DNA of 64,000 nucleotides from CAVSJA01 sp963728145 (GTDB taxonomy: Bacteria > Bacteroidota > Bacteroidia > Chitinophagales > Chitinophagaceae): NCBI GenBank assembly GCA_963728145.1, contig CAVSJA010000009.1, positions 124,001 to 188,000 on the forward strand. Reading direction: 5' to 3'. The notes below the pieces were generated by a model. The model was not told where the DNA came from and did no database searches. It saw only the letters and a list, made by a program, of their open reading frames with translations. The position numbers were made by a program, and so were the translations under genes. Of this stretch, positions 36,335-44,195 are shown piece after piece; position 1 is the first letter of the stretch, and each line of letters begins with the position of its first letter.

Positions 36335-36583
36335 TTAATTCTTATTGCAGATAAAAACGAAGGGCTTTTGTTCTTTTTGGTTTATCAATTTCTGAATAGT
36401 CTTAAACGAATGAAGAACCTTATACCGGTTCAGGTCGAAAGCCTCGTGGGCCAAACAAAAATTATCCATCGTTTCAAAGCGGAACAAGAGGCTGTGCAAT
36501 TGTTCAACTTCAAACTCGATTTCTTCCTTATTCAGGAATTCATCCTTTACCAGAACCAGTAAATCCCGATTTGGCATTTTCAT
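36335..36583 (-). CDS. Small protein of unknown function (82 aa)
   Basis: 82 residues, acidic-basic mixed and without signal peptide; pattern RDLLVLVKDEFLNKEEIEFE suggests a beta-alpha start. I recognise no family. It lies 16 nt after the stop of the small lipoprotein gene on the same strand and ends before the terminator at 36278-36312, which supports a real two-gene unit. The overlapping plus-strand frame (36275-36562) is rejected because it begins inside that terminator. Probably cytosolic. Confidence 0.5.
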   Translation of the reverse strand: MKMPNRDLLVLVKDEFLNKEEIEFEVEQLHSLLFRFETMDNFCLAHEAFDLNRYKVLHSFKTIQKLINQKEQKPFVFICNKN

Positions 36584-36599
36584 TTTCTTATTAGATTTT

Positions 36600-36740
36600 T
36601 TAATAGCCCACGTAACCCCTGTTCACTCCGCACCCGCATTTTTTGCTACTACCATACCCTTTGCTACCCGTGCTACACGCAGCAAAAATTATGCTAAAAA
36701 CGATTAGCAAGAGAACTAACTGTATGTTTATCTTCTTCAT
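36600..36740 (-). CDS. Tiny Cys- and Gly-rich lipoprotein (46 aa)
   Basis: 46 residues, ATG at 36740. Residues 1-21 are a hydrophobic signal (VLLLIVFSIIFAAC) with a lipobox and lipidated Cys22. The mature 25 residues are Gly/Ser/Lys-rich, contain KKCGCG and end in NRGYVGY. I recall similar short lipoproteins ending in RG-V/M-VGY in Bacteroidota, of unknown function. The lipobox, sensible composition and the immediately downstream gene support it. It would sit in the outer or inner membrane facing the periplasm. Confidence 0.6.
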   Translation of the reverse strand: MKKINIQLVLLLIVFSIIFAACSTGSKGYGSSKKCGCGVNRGYVGY

Positions 36741-36800
36741 AGACTTGGGTTCTTGCTAATTTAAACTATTTTACCGCAAAATTATTATACCTGATAGCCC

Positions 36801-37925
36801 TTGGGGCCAAAAATTAACGCCATTACGCGAAAACCCTTAGTACTCATAGCAGCCCTGGATTGGGGTTTGGGCCATACAACCCGTTTCATACCCCTTATCA
36901 GAGAGTTTTTACTACAGCAATGTTCCGTAATTGTAGCCTGTAACAATTCTCAGAAAGCCTTGCTGGCACTGGAATTCAACGAAATAAGTTTTGTCCACCT
37001 GGATGGCTACGAATTTAATTATGGAGATAGCGCAGTGACAACCTTCTACAAAGTCATTCGCCAAATCCCAAAAATTTTGACTAGAATCAAGACCGAAAAT
37101 GCGTGGTTAAAAGGGTATTTGAAGGAAAATAAGGTCGATTTAGTGATTTCCGATAATCGGTTTGGGTTCTATTCTGCAGAAATACCTTCAATTTATATCA
37201 CTCATCAATTGGCGATAAGAACTGGTCTTGGCCGTCTTGCAGATGGAATGATCAGGAGAAAAAATTATTCCTATATCAACCGTTTTAAAGAATGCTGGGT
37301 ACCCGATGCGGGTGCAGATGGGCTTGCCGGAAAGCTTTCACATCCCACCCGGTTGCCAGCTGTTCCTGTGAAGTACCTGGGAACTTTATCGAGATTTGAA
37401 GCCTGTGATCCTGGAAGAATGGCTGGTCCGGCTCCCTATCTTATGATCCTGGTATCCGGTCCGGAACCACAACGTACCATCTTCGAAAGAATAGTTCTTG
37501 ATGAATTGAAAGATTACAATGGAACTGCAATCTTATTACGCGGGCTTCCAGGTTCTGATTCAACAATTGCTTCTTCTCCAAAATTGATAGTCCATAATCA
37601 TCTTCCCGCAAATCAATTAAATGATTTACTGTGCAAGGTAAAGGTTGTCATTTCGCGCCCGGGTTATTCCAGCGTAATGGACCTGATGAAGCTTAAGAAG
37701 AAATGCATTTTCATCCCTACGCCCGGGCAAACAGAACAGGAATATCTCGCAGGTTATTTGTACGAGAAGAAATTTGCAATGGCATACAAACAGGATCATT
37801 TTTCATTGAAAAGAGCGTTGCAGCGATTCAATGAATTTCCATTTAAGGAGCCGGAGCTGAGCGAAGGCGAGTATAAAAAGGTGGTGAGTGATTGTTTGAA
37901 GCAGATGGTGAATCGTGAATGGTGA
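36801..37925 (+). CDS. Glycosyltransferase, GT28/MurG-like fold
   Basis: 374 residues. The first strand and loop are LVLIAALDWGLGHTTR (about 13-28), as in GT-B enzymes that scan for UDP- or GDP-sugars. The C-terminal donor domain has LMILVSGPEPQR, RGLPGS and VISRPGYSSVMDLMKLKKKCIFIPTPGQTEQEYLA (split: VISRPGYSSVMDL, FIPTPGQTEQEYLA), the conserved Gly-rich donor loop. It likely transfers a sugar to an envelope or capsule precursor. No ATG is available before the first strand; the start is the TTG at 36801. It converges on the second esterase across a hairpin array. Confidence 0.75.
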   Translation: MGPKINAITRKPLVLIAALDWGLGHTTRFIPLIREFLLQQCSVIVACNNSQKALLALEFNEISFVHLDGYEFNYGDSAVTTFYKVIRQIPKILTRIKTENAWLKGYLKENKVDLVISDNRFGFYSAEIPSIYITHQLAIRTGLGRLADGMIRRKNYSYINRFKECWVPDAGADGLAGKLSHPTRLPAVPVKYLGTLSRFEACDPGRMAGPAPYLMILVSGPEPQRTIFERIVLDELKDYNGTAILLRGLPGSDSTIASSPKLIVHNHLPANQLNDLLCKVKVVISRPGYSSVMDLMKLKKKCIFIPTPGQTEQEYLAGYLYEKKFAMAYKQDHFSLKRALQRFNEFPFKEPELSEGEYKKVVSDCLKQMVNREW

Positions 37926-38055
37926 ATGGTGAATGGTCAATAGTGAATCTTAATTACTATAAAAAATAAACCTCGGGAATTCCGGGGTTTATTTTTCGAG
38001 TTGTTGACTATTGACCATTCACTATTCACCATTGACCATTCACCATTCACGATTA
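37917..38055. repeat. Opposed GAATGGT / ACCATTC arrays around a terminator
   Basis: The left array (37917-37949) repeats GAATGGT and TCAATAGT; the right array (38004-38055) repeats TTCACCA and TGACCAT. Between them, 37961-37995 is a perfect-type terminator (AAATAAACC/GGTTTATTT core with A and T flanks) serving both the glycosyltransferase and the esterase genes. The arms overlap both coding ends by a few bases. Confidence 0.7.
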
Positions 38056-39549
38056 GTGCTTGATCACTTTATGGGTCTCACTAAATTCCTTACCCTGCAC
38101 TTTGAGGAAATAAATTCCGGCTGGCAGATCGCTCGTTCTTATAGTTATCTCTGTACTTCCTTCTGAATATGTTCCATTTTGCGTCCTCACGGTTTTTCCA
38201 TTGATGTCTGTGATTGCCGCAGAAACGTATTGTGTTTTGTCAACATTCAGGTAAATGGATAAATCGTGTTTGAATGGATTGGGTGAAATAACGATCCTGT
38301 TGAAACTGGTGCGATTGATGATTTTGCGCATTTGATAATATTGCTTCTGACCATCAAGATCTCTTTGAACCAATCGATAAAAGCTAAGATCCTTCAATGG
38401 TTTATCATCAATGTACTCATAAGATCTTTGCTGTTGGGAACTTCCCGATCCATTAATTACGGCGATTTCTTTAAATGATTGACTTTGGTCCGATCGTTCT
38501 ACAACAAAACCACCATTGTTCGTTTCATTTAACGTCGTCCATCGGATGATCACTTTGCCATTACTTAACCTAACGGAATAGTCCTTCAGCGTTACAGGAA
38601 CAATACTTGCAGCGGAATATTGAATAAACCAATTGTAAAGATTTTTATTCCCCGTTTTTGCAGGAGCATAAAGACTGTGTGACATTGCGGTCCAGGTGTC
38701 ATGTCCGAAGCCCCGACAAGAATAAAGAGTATCGCCTGAAAACGGAAAGTCGAGAGAATCATGAATGGGCGGTACGCCAGGACTATTTGCAACTATACTG
38801 TCATACCATCTCCTGGATAATGGAGGAGGACAGCCAAAATCATTTTCACAGGTCAGGAACCAAACAGGCAGGTCAGCGTCAGCAATATTCTTACCTACAG
38901 TTAGGCTATTGGGATGTACTCCAACCTGTGAACAAATTGAAGCAAGCGCGATTGCCGCAACTCTATTTGCCCGGGCAACGCTGCTTCCAGCATATTCAAT
39001 TACCATATTTGCTCCTGCACTCATACCAGTAAGATAAATTCTGTTCACATCAACCCGATAATTGGCAACCACATAATCAATAACAGAATCTACAAGACTT
39101 GCAGAAGGAAAATTACTTGGATAGTCATAAACGTTATATTGAGGTGAAATGACAATATAAGAATATAACACTCCACTGGTCGGATGGTTTACCGAGTCCT
39201 GGAAGAACCCGTTTTCAATTCTGTTAGGGACAGCCCTTTCGCCATCAGTTAAAATTCGACATAAATCGCTTGTTGTACCTTCACCTACTGCACCATTTCC
39301 GTGAAAATAAATGATCACGGGATAGGTCTTCGTCAAATCCGAGGGATTATATGTTGTAGGGGTATACTGTAAAAGACCTTTTACACGAGGATTAACTGGA
39401 TTACCAATTGATAAACCAGACACTTTGGACTGTTTCATGTTTGGATAACCCGGACATGAAGTTTGACCCTTTGCATTTGAAATAAAAAGAGGTAATAAGA
39501 AAAACGATACGATCAAACTCCTAAAATGGTAGGATGTAAAATTGCACAT
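38053..39549 (-). CDS. Secreted alpha/beta-hydrolase (esterase-like) with T9SS sorting domain, paralogue
   Basis: 498 residues with the same layout as 29882-31321. Signal peptide about 1-29 (NAKGQ), oxyanion segment YPVIIYFHGNGAVGEG, nucleophile Ser177 in GMSAG, linker RWTTLNETNNGGFVVERS, and a type A T9SS sorting domain at the C terminus (ISPNPFKHDLSIYL ... LPAGIYFLKVQG ... HKVIKH). The pair is a duplicated family rather than a tandem copy, since they are 7 kb apart in opposite directions. Substrate unknown; the fold suits polyester, carbohydrate-ester or peptide substrates. Confidence 0.8.
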   Translation of the reverse strand: MCNFTSYHFRSLIVSFFLLPLFISNAKGQTSCPGYPNMKQSKVSGLSIGNPVNPRVKGLLQYTPTTYNPSDLTKTYPVIIYFHGNGAVGEGTTSDLCRILTDGERAVPNRIENGFFQDSVNHPTSGVLYSYIVISPQYNVYDYPSNFPSASLVDSVIDYVVANYRVDVNRIYLTGMSAGANMVIEYAGSSVARANRVAAIALASICSQVGVHPNSLTVGKNIADADLPVWFLTCENDFGCPPPLSRRWYDSIVANSPGVPPIHDSLDFPFSGDTLYSCRGFGHDTWTAMSHSLYAPAKTGNKNLYNWFIQYSAASIVPVTLKDYSVRLSNGKVIIRWTTLNETNNGGFVVERSDQSQSFKEIAVINGSGSSQQQRSYEYIDDKPLKDLSFYRLVQRDLDGQKQYYQMRKIINRTSFNRIVISPNPFKHDLSIYLNVDKTQYVSAAITDINGKTVRTQNGTYSEGSTEITIRTSDLPAGIYFLKVQGKEFSETHKVIKH

Positions 39550-39693
39550 ACGCTTTGATTTTTAGTATTGAGCTATTGGTTGACTACCTTGCGCCTTAGC
39601 ACATGTGGAGTTTCAGAGGAAAAAAGAAGGTCTTAAAAGTACGAAGAAAGAGAATTGCACCAAATTATATTCCGTTGAAGTTTTTCCCCTTAG

Positions 39694-40188
39694 TTATTTG
39701 ACCGCTTTGGGATAGTCAAAAAATAAAAATTTTCGTGCCGCATTCTCGAAATCTGCCCAATGTTTGATGTCTGCAGCCACAGCGAAGATGGCGCATGTAG
39801 GCATATCATCGACCTTAATATCCGTTAATTCATTAGCAAAAGCGGTGATACCAGGGTTATGTGAAAAAACCGCAATATTATCGGCCTTATCGGGCGCAGA
39901 AGCAATAGCCTTTTTGAAATTTTCCGTGGAGGCATGATAGAGATAGTCGTGAAATTTTACTTTGTCCTTTTCGAATTTATATTCTTCAGCAAAAAGCAAT
40001 GCTGTCTTGCGGGCACGCTTTGCCGGGCTGGAAATAAACGCATCAATAGGTTGTTTGCGTTGTAGCAAACGTTTCGCCATTTCAGGAGCATCATGTTTGC
40101 CGCGATCGTTCAAGGGACGATCGAAGTCATCGATAGTGATATCTTCCCAACTACTTTTTGCGTGCCTTATTAGTAGGACAGTTTTCAT
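39694..40188 (-). CDS. SixA-type histidine phosphatase
   Basis: 164 residues from MKTVLLIRHAKSSWED (ATG at 40188). The open frame continues 31 codons upstream, but that stretch (LSTLSTLST) is translated GTTGACAAGG repeat. The RHA motif at the start carries the phospho-accepting His of the histidine phosphatase superfamily, and AVFSHNPG bears the second His. SixA removes phosphate from His of histidine-phosphotransfer proteins; in other bacteria this family also acts on small molecules. It lies downstream of a NarL-type regulator gene, but the repeat separates them and the link is inference. Confidence 0.8.
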   Translation of the reverse strand: MKTVLLIRHAKSSWEDITIDDFDRPLNDRGKHDAPEMAKRLLQRKQPIDAFISSPAKRARKTALLFAEEYKFEKDKVKFHDYLYHASTENFKKAIASAPDKADNIAVFSHNPGITAFANELTDIKVDDMPTCAIFAVAADIKHWADFENAARKFLFFDYPKAVK

Positions 40189-40200
40189 TTCATTAGATTT

Positions 40201-40284
40201 GGTTGAAAAGGTTGACAAGGTTGACAGAGTTGACAAAGCCTTCCACCCTATCAACCTTGTCAACCCTGTCAACCTTGTCAACCA
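40201..40284. repeat. Opposed GTTGACAAGG / CAACCTTGTC arrays between regulator and sixA
   Basis: The left array (40201-40237) has four copies of GGTTGACA(A/G); the right (40247-40284) has four of TCAACCYTGT. It could fold as a long hairpin just after the regulator stop codon and before the sixA start. Confidence 0.65.
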
Positions 40285-40287
40285 GAA

Positions 40288-40920
40288 CTATAATCCGGTA
40301 GAATTAATATAATTAATCAAAGACGCCGTATTCTTCACCTTCAACTTTTTCAGAATATTGTGACGGTGCACTTCAACCGTTTTGATGGAAATACCCAACT
40401 TGTCGGCAATCTCTTTGGAGGAAAGTCCATCCTTGATCTGGTTGATGACTTCAATTTCTCTTTCGGAAAGCAGGTTCAATCCCGCTCCTTCATCTTCTCC
40501 CAGCATCTGATCGGACAATATATTCTTTACTTCCTGGCAGATATAAATATTTCCTTCATTCACGTCGTTGATAGCATCAATCATTTCCTGGCGCGGGGAA
40601 TTTTTGGTAACATAACCTCTTGCACCAAGTCGCAACATCTTTTTCGCGTATGCGGGTTGAGAATGCATTGATACAGCAATCACTTTTGAACCAGGTGAAA
40701 ATTTGCGGATCAATTTTAGAATATCAAAGCCATTAAGAGGAACCATATTAATATCGAGAAGAACGATATTAGGCCTTTTCTGTTTCGCGATTTCAACTGC
40801 CTGCTCCCCGTCACCTACTTCAGCGATGACGTCGAAATTCTCATCTCGTCCAAGCAGGAATGACCAGGTCTCACGAATTAATGTGTGATCGTCAACAATC
40901 ATTATGGAGATCTTTGCCAT
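40288..40920 (-). CDS. NarL/FixJ-type response regulator (orphan)
   Basis: 210 residues. Receiver domain 1-120 with phospho-acceptor Asp56 (IVLLDINM) and acidic pocket Asp10-Asp11. Residues about 145-210 are a LuxR-type helix-turn-helix (LSEREIEVINQIKDGLSSKEIADKLGISIKT, quoted in part: LSEREIEVINQIKDG, IKTVEVHRHNIL). It is a transcription factor activated by a kinase. No kinase gene is adjacent. The regulator at 43544-44185 shares about the same layout; the kinase beside that one could serve both. Confidence 0.92.
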   Translation of the reverse strand: MAKISIMIVDDHTLIRETWSFLLGRDENFDVIAEVGDGEQAVEIAKQKRPNIVLLDINMVPLNGFDILKLIRKFSPGSKVIAVSMHSQPAYAKKMLRLGARGYVTKNSPRQEMIDAINDVNEGNIYICQEVKNILSDQMLGEDEGAGLNLLSEREIEVINQIKDGLSSKEIADKLGISIKTVEVHRHNILKKLKVKNTASLINYINSTGL

Positions 40921-41205
40921 ACTCGGTTGGTTTTATTCACGATTCTAAACCAGGGTACAACCTTTTTACCATCGCCGCTACAAATATCCAACTTTCCTCA
41001 TTCAAACACCCATTGTCCTTATATTAGTTGGCATCGATAAGTTCTTTTTGGCTTCCTTACCATATAGAGCGCTCTCAGGCCTACGAACGCCTGTTAATAA
41101 TTACCACCAAACCGAAGGGTTTACGGAATTATCTTACAATTATCAGCTAAATCACAAGGAGCGGCTGCCAGGCATAACGGGGTCGTATAACCTTTCAGGG
41201 AATCG
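40921..41205. other. 285-bp gap with no recognisable feature
   Basis: Between the regulator start and the purF stop I see no gene, promoter box or repeat that I would defend; the plus-strand frame from 41048 has no protein-like sequence. Confidence 0.5.
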
Positions 41206-43053
41206 TCAATATCCTCGCACATTTTTTCCCTCCATAAAATTAATAAAGGCCTTATTGACAACTCTATTTCCACCTGCAGTGGGATAGTTTCCGGTAAAGT
41301 ACCAGTCACCGGTGTTTGTCGGACATGCAGTATGAAGGGTTTCAATAGTCTGAAAGATCACTTGCACTGGGATTGGGAGGTCTTTCGGCGTGATCAGCTC
41401 AGCAATCTTATTGGAAAGTTCTTCCGTGGAAAAAGGTTTATAAACCTGTTGCACGATATTCTCGGCTTGCAATGTGCCTGTTCTAGCCAATTCTTTACAA
41501 CGCTCATACAATTCCTGCAGGCAATGTTCTTTTCCTTTTTCTTTCCATAGTGCAACAGCAGCCCGGAATGCAATGAAATCACCGAGCTTGCTCATATCAA
41601 TGCCATAACAATCGGGGTATCGGATCTGTGGTGCGGAAGAAAGAATGATGATCTTTTTGGGTTGAAGACGGGCCATCATACGAACGATACTTTCTTTCAA
41701 TGTGGTGCCCCGTACAATGGAATCATCGATTACCACCAGTGTGTCGGTTCCTTTTTTCAAAGTACCATAAGTGATGTCATAAACGTGCTGCACCATTTCA
41801 TTACGACTGCTATCCTCCGTAATGAAGGTGCGAAGCTTTACGTCTTTTATTGCGACTTTTTCAACGCGAATCCTGCGATTGATCATTTCACTTAGCTTCT
41901 CTTCGTCGAAATCTTTATCCCAGGCCAGGATGCGCTCGAGCTTTATCTTATTCAAATAATCCTCCATTCCTTTCAACAGGCCATAAAAGGCAACTTCAGC
42001 AGTATTTGGAATGAAAGAAAATACTGTATTTTTCAGATCATGGTTGATTGCCTGCAACACCTGTTCACTCAAATAGTAACCAAGCGAACTTCTTTCACGA
42101 TAGATCTTTTCATCACTTCCTCGTGAAAAATATATTCTCTCGAAACTGCAAGCCTTTCTTTCCTTCGGTTCAAGCAGTTGTTCATTAGATACAGTTCCAT
42201 CAGCTTTTACAATTAGTCCTCTACCCGGCATCAATTCAAGCACTTCATTTTCTCCTACATTGAATACCGTACGAATTGCCGCACGCTCAGATGCCGCAAC
42301 AACTACATCTTCGGTGATATAATAATAGGCGGGTCGAATGCCATGCGCATCGCGGAACACGAAGGAATCACCGTTACCGATCAGGCCTCCAACTGTAAAA
42401 CCACCGTCGAAAAGATTCAATGCTTTTCTTAAGAACTGCGCAACATTGAGGTCGCCCGGACCTTCTTCGTCCGACTTAACCAGGAAATGGTGGATTACCT
42501 CCATCATTGCGGCAAGATCACTTTGCTTTTGGAATTCCCCCGGATCGACACTGACTAATGCGAATAGTTCATCCGTGTTCACGAGGTTAAAGTTTCCTGC
42601 AAGTGCAAGATTTCGCGCTGGGATCGTATGCCTTTTTATGAAAGGATGACAAAATTCAAGATTATTCTTTCCCTGCGTACCATACCGAAGATGGCCAAGA
42701 AGCAGCTCACCCAGAAAAGAAATATGACCCTTCATCAATCCCGGATGATGAGTGATATCGCTTTGGAATTTCTCCAGCTCCTTTACTTCATTATTAATGC
42801 GGGAAAAAATGTCGACGATCGGTTGGTTGGCATTACTTCGGATTCGCTGAAGAAAAGGATAACCAGGTTCAACAGTCAACTTCACAGCCGCAACACCAGC
42901 GCCATCCTGGCCACGATTGTGCTGTTTTTCCATGAGCAGGTAGAGCTTATTAATGCCCCACATTACTGTTCCATACTTCTGAAGGTAATATGAAAATGGT
43001 TTTCGTAAACGGATGAATGCAAGACCGCATTCATGTTTTATCTCATCGCTCAT
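41206..43053 (-). CDS. purF: Amidophosphoribosyltransferase
   Basis: 615 residues, longer than the roughly 505 usual for PurF in other phyla but typical of the Bacteroidota form. The N terminus has HECGLAF with Cys9 as the Ntn nucleophile after removal of a short leader, then RGQDGAGVA and GHLRYGTQG. The phosphoribosyltransferase part has VVIDDSIVRGTT, the PRPP-binding loop. It makes 5-phosphoribosylamine from PRPP and glutamine, the first step of purine synthesis, in the cytosol. A TAAATTTG box lies 28 bp upstream. Confidence 0.92.
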   Translation of the reverse strand: MSDEIKHECGLAFIRLRKPFSYYLQKYGTVMWGINKLYLLMEKQHNRGQDGAGVAAVKLTVEPGYPFLQRIRSNANQPIVDIFSRINNEVKELEKFQSDITHHPGLMKGHISFLGELLLGHLRYGTQGKNNLEFCHPFIKRHTIPARNLALAGNFNLVNTDELFALVSVDPGEFQKQSDLAAMMEVIHHFLVKSDEEGPGDLNVAQFLRKALNLFDGGFTVGGLIGNGDSFVFRDAHGIRPAYYYITEDVVVAASERAAIRTVFNVGENEVLELMPGRGLIVKADGTVSNEQLLEPKERKACSFERIYFSRGSDEKIYRERSSLGYYLSEQVLQAINHDLKNTVFSFIPNTAEVAFYGLLKGMEDYLNKIKLERILAWDKDFDEEKLSEMINRRIRVEKVAIKDVKLRTFITEDSSRNEMVQHVYDITYGTLKKGTDTLVVIDDSIVRGTTLKESIVRMMARLQPKKIIILSSAPQIRYPDCYGIDMSKLGDFIAFRAAVALWKEKGKEHCLQELYERCKELARTGTLQAENIVQQVYKPFSTEELSNKIAELITPKDLPIPVQVIFQTIETLHTACPTNTGDWYFTGNYPTAGGNRVVNKAFINFMEGKNVRGY

Positions 43054-43080
43054 TTTTGATACTCAGCTTATAAGGAAGCG

Positions 43081-43088
43081 CAAATTTA
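43081..43088 (-). promoter_or_regulatory. -7 promoter box (TAAATTTG) for purF
   Basis: Matches TAnnTTTG on the minus strand, 28 bp before the ATG. No clear -33 box. Confidence 0.45.
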
Positions 43089-43212
43089 AGCTGATTTTCG
43101 ACAATAAAGTGAAGTGTGTAAAGGTGATTAGAAGTAAGAATTTCCTGATTGGTTTCTAGGGGGTTCCCGCTTGGTTTCAACCTGTCGCAAGTCCCTGCAA
43201 CTATACCGCGGG

Positions 43213-43250
43213 AAAAAAAACCCCCACACAGTCTTCATAGGCATGGGGGG
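43213..43250 (-). terminator. Terminator of the kinase-regulator transcript
   Basis: On the minus strand CCCCCCA and TGTGGGGG pair across a loop and are followed by eight T (43213-43220). It lies about 300 bp after the regulator stop. The stretch 43257-43543 contains repeats but no gene I can support. Confidence 0.65.
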
Positions 43251-43355
43251 ATGGTTTTTTGTTTCAGGATATTGGACCCAATTTCTTACTGCGAGCTGGT
43301 TTTCACAGTATTGGATGGTTTCTTTTCACAGGATAATGATCTTTAAGGATATTGG

Positions 43356-43373
43356 TCCCGATAGCTATCGGGA
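43356..43373. repeat. Perfect palindrome TCCCGATAGCTATCGGGA
   Basis: An 18-bp perfect palindrome in the 490-bp gap between purF and the regulator gene. A one-mismatch copy (TCCCGATAGCTACCGGGA) lies in the D-loop of the tRNA-Thr-like gene at 29405-29422. Confidence 0.75.
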
Positions 43374-43543
43374 TTGTGTCTCCGGGAATAAATATCAGTT
43401 AAAATATTCTGTATTCATAGCCCATCAGCGATCAATTCAGAATGTTAATTAGATAATTCAACAGGGTTTAATGGTTTTCTCCTATTCAATTAATTAGCCT
43501 TAGAACTTACACGTACACTGTTCACAGGTGAACACCGTATTTC

Positions 43544-44185
43544 CTACATGTAGGACGCTGTGCTATTGATAAAATTCACCAGTGAAGCTGAATTCTTCAA
43601 CTTGAGCTTTTTAAGAATATTGTGACGATGAACCTCAACTGTCTTCAATGAAATATTCAGCTGCTCAGCAATTTCTTTGGATGATAATCCCTCTTTGATA
43701 TAATTGATGATCTGAATTTCTCTTTCGGTGAGTGAGTTCACATTTGGCATATCCTTATTCTCTTCCAGTACCAACTCAGAGATATTATTCTTGATCTCTT
43801 CGCAGATATATTTATTGCCATTCTGTACTTCAAGGATTGCTTTGATCATTTCTTCTTTTGAAGAATTCTTGGTTACATAACCCTTAGCGCCAACCTGCAG
43901 CATTTTCTTTGCATACGCTGGTTGAGAATGCATTGACACCCCAATTATCTTGGAACCGGGAGATACTTTACGAATCTTTTCAGTCGCTTCAAATCCAGAG
44001 ATTGGATTCATATTGATATCCATTAACACGATCTGTGGGCGCTTTGTCTTTGCCATTTCAACTGCTTCTTCCGAATCACCACATTCTCCTACCACTACAA
44101 AGCGGGAATCATTATTGAGGATGTAACTCCAGGTTTCGCGAATCAACTTGTGGTCATCTGCAATCAGGACACTGATCTTTTCCAT
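43544..44185 (-). CDS. NarL/FixJ-type response regulator, partner of the multi-PAS kinase
   Basis: 213 residues. Receiver domain with Asp56 (IVLMDINM) and Asp10-Asp11, then a LuxR-type helix-turn-helix (LTEREIQIINYIKEGL ... LKTVEVHRHNIL). It starts 10 bp after the kinase stop, so the two are an operon and a cognate pair. About two thirds of positions match the orphan regulator at 40288-40920, indicating a duplication. Target genes unknown. Confidence 0.93.
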   Translation of the reverse strand: MEKISVLIADDHKLIRETWSYILNNDSRFVVVGECGDSEEAVEMAKTKRPQIVLMDINMNPISGFEATEKIRKVSPGSKIIGVSMHSQPAYAKKMLQVGAKGYVTKNSSKEEMIKAILEVQNGNKYICEEIKNNISELVLEENKDMPNVNSLTEREIQIINYIKEGLSSKEIAEQLNISLKTVEVHRHNILKKLKLKNSASLVNFINSTASYM

Positions 44186-44195
44186 TTCTTAAGTT

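Noticed and set aside
36275..36562. 95-codon plus-strand frame as a gene
   Set aside because: Its first codons are the terminator hairpin at 36278-36312; the minus-strand frame has a better context.
40921..41205. Small plus-strand gene at 41048
   Set aside because: The sequence lacks codon and protein character, and no promoter box precedes it.
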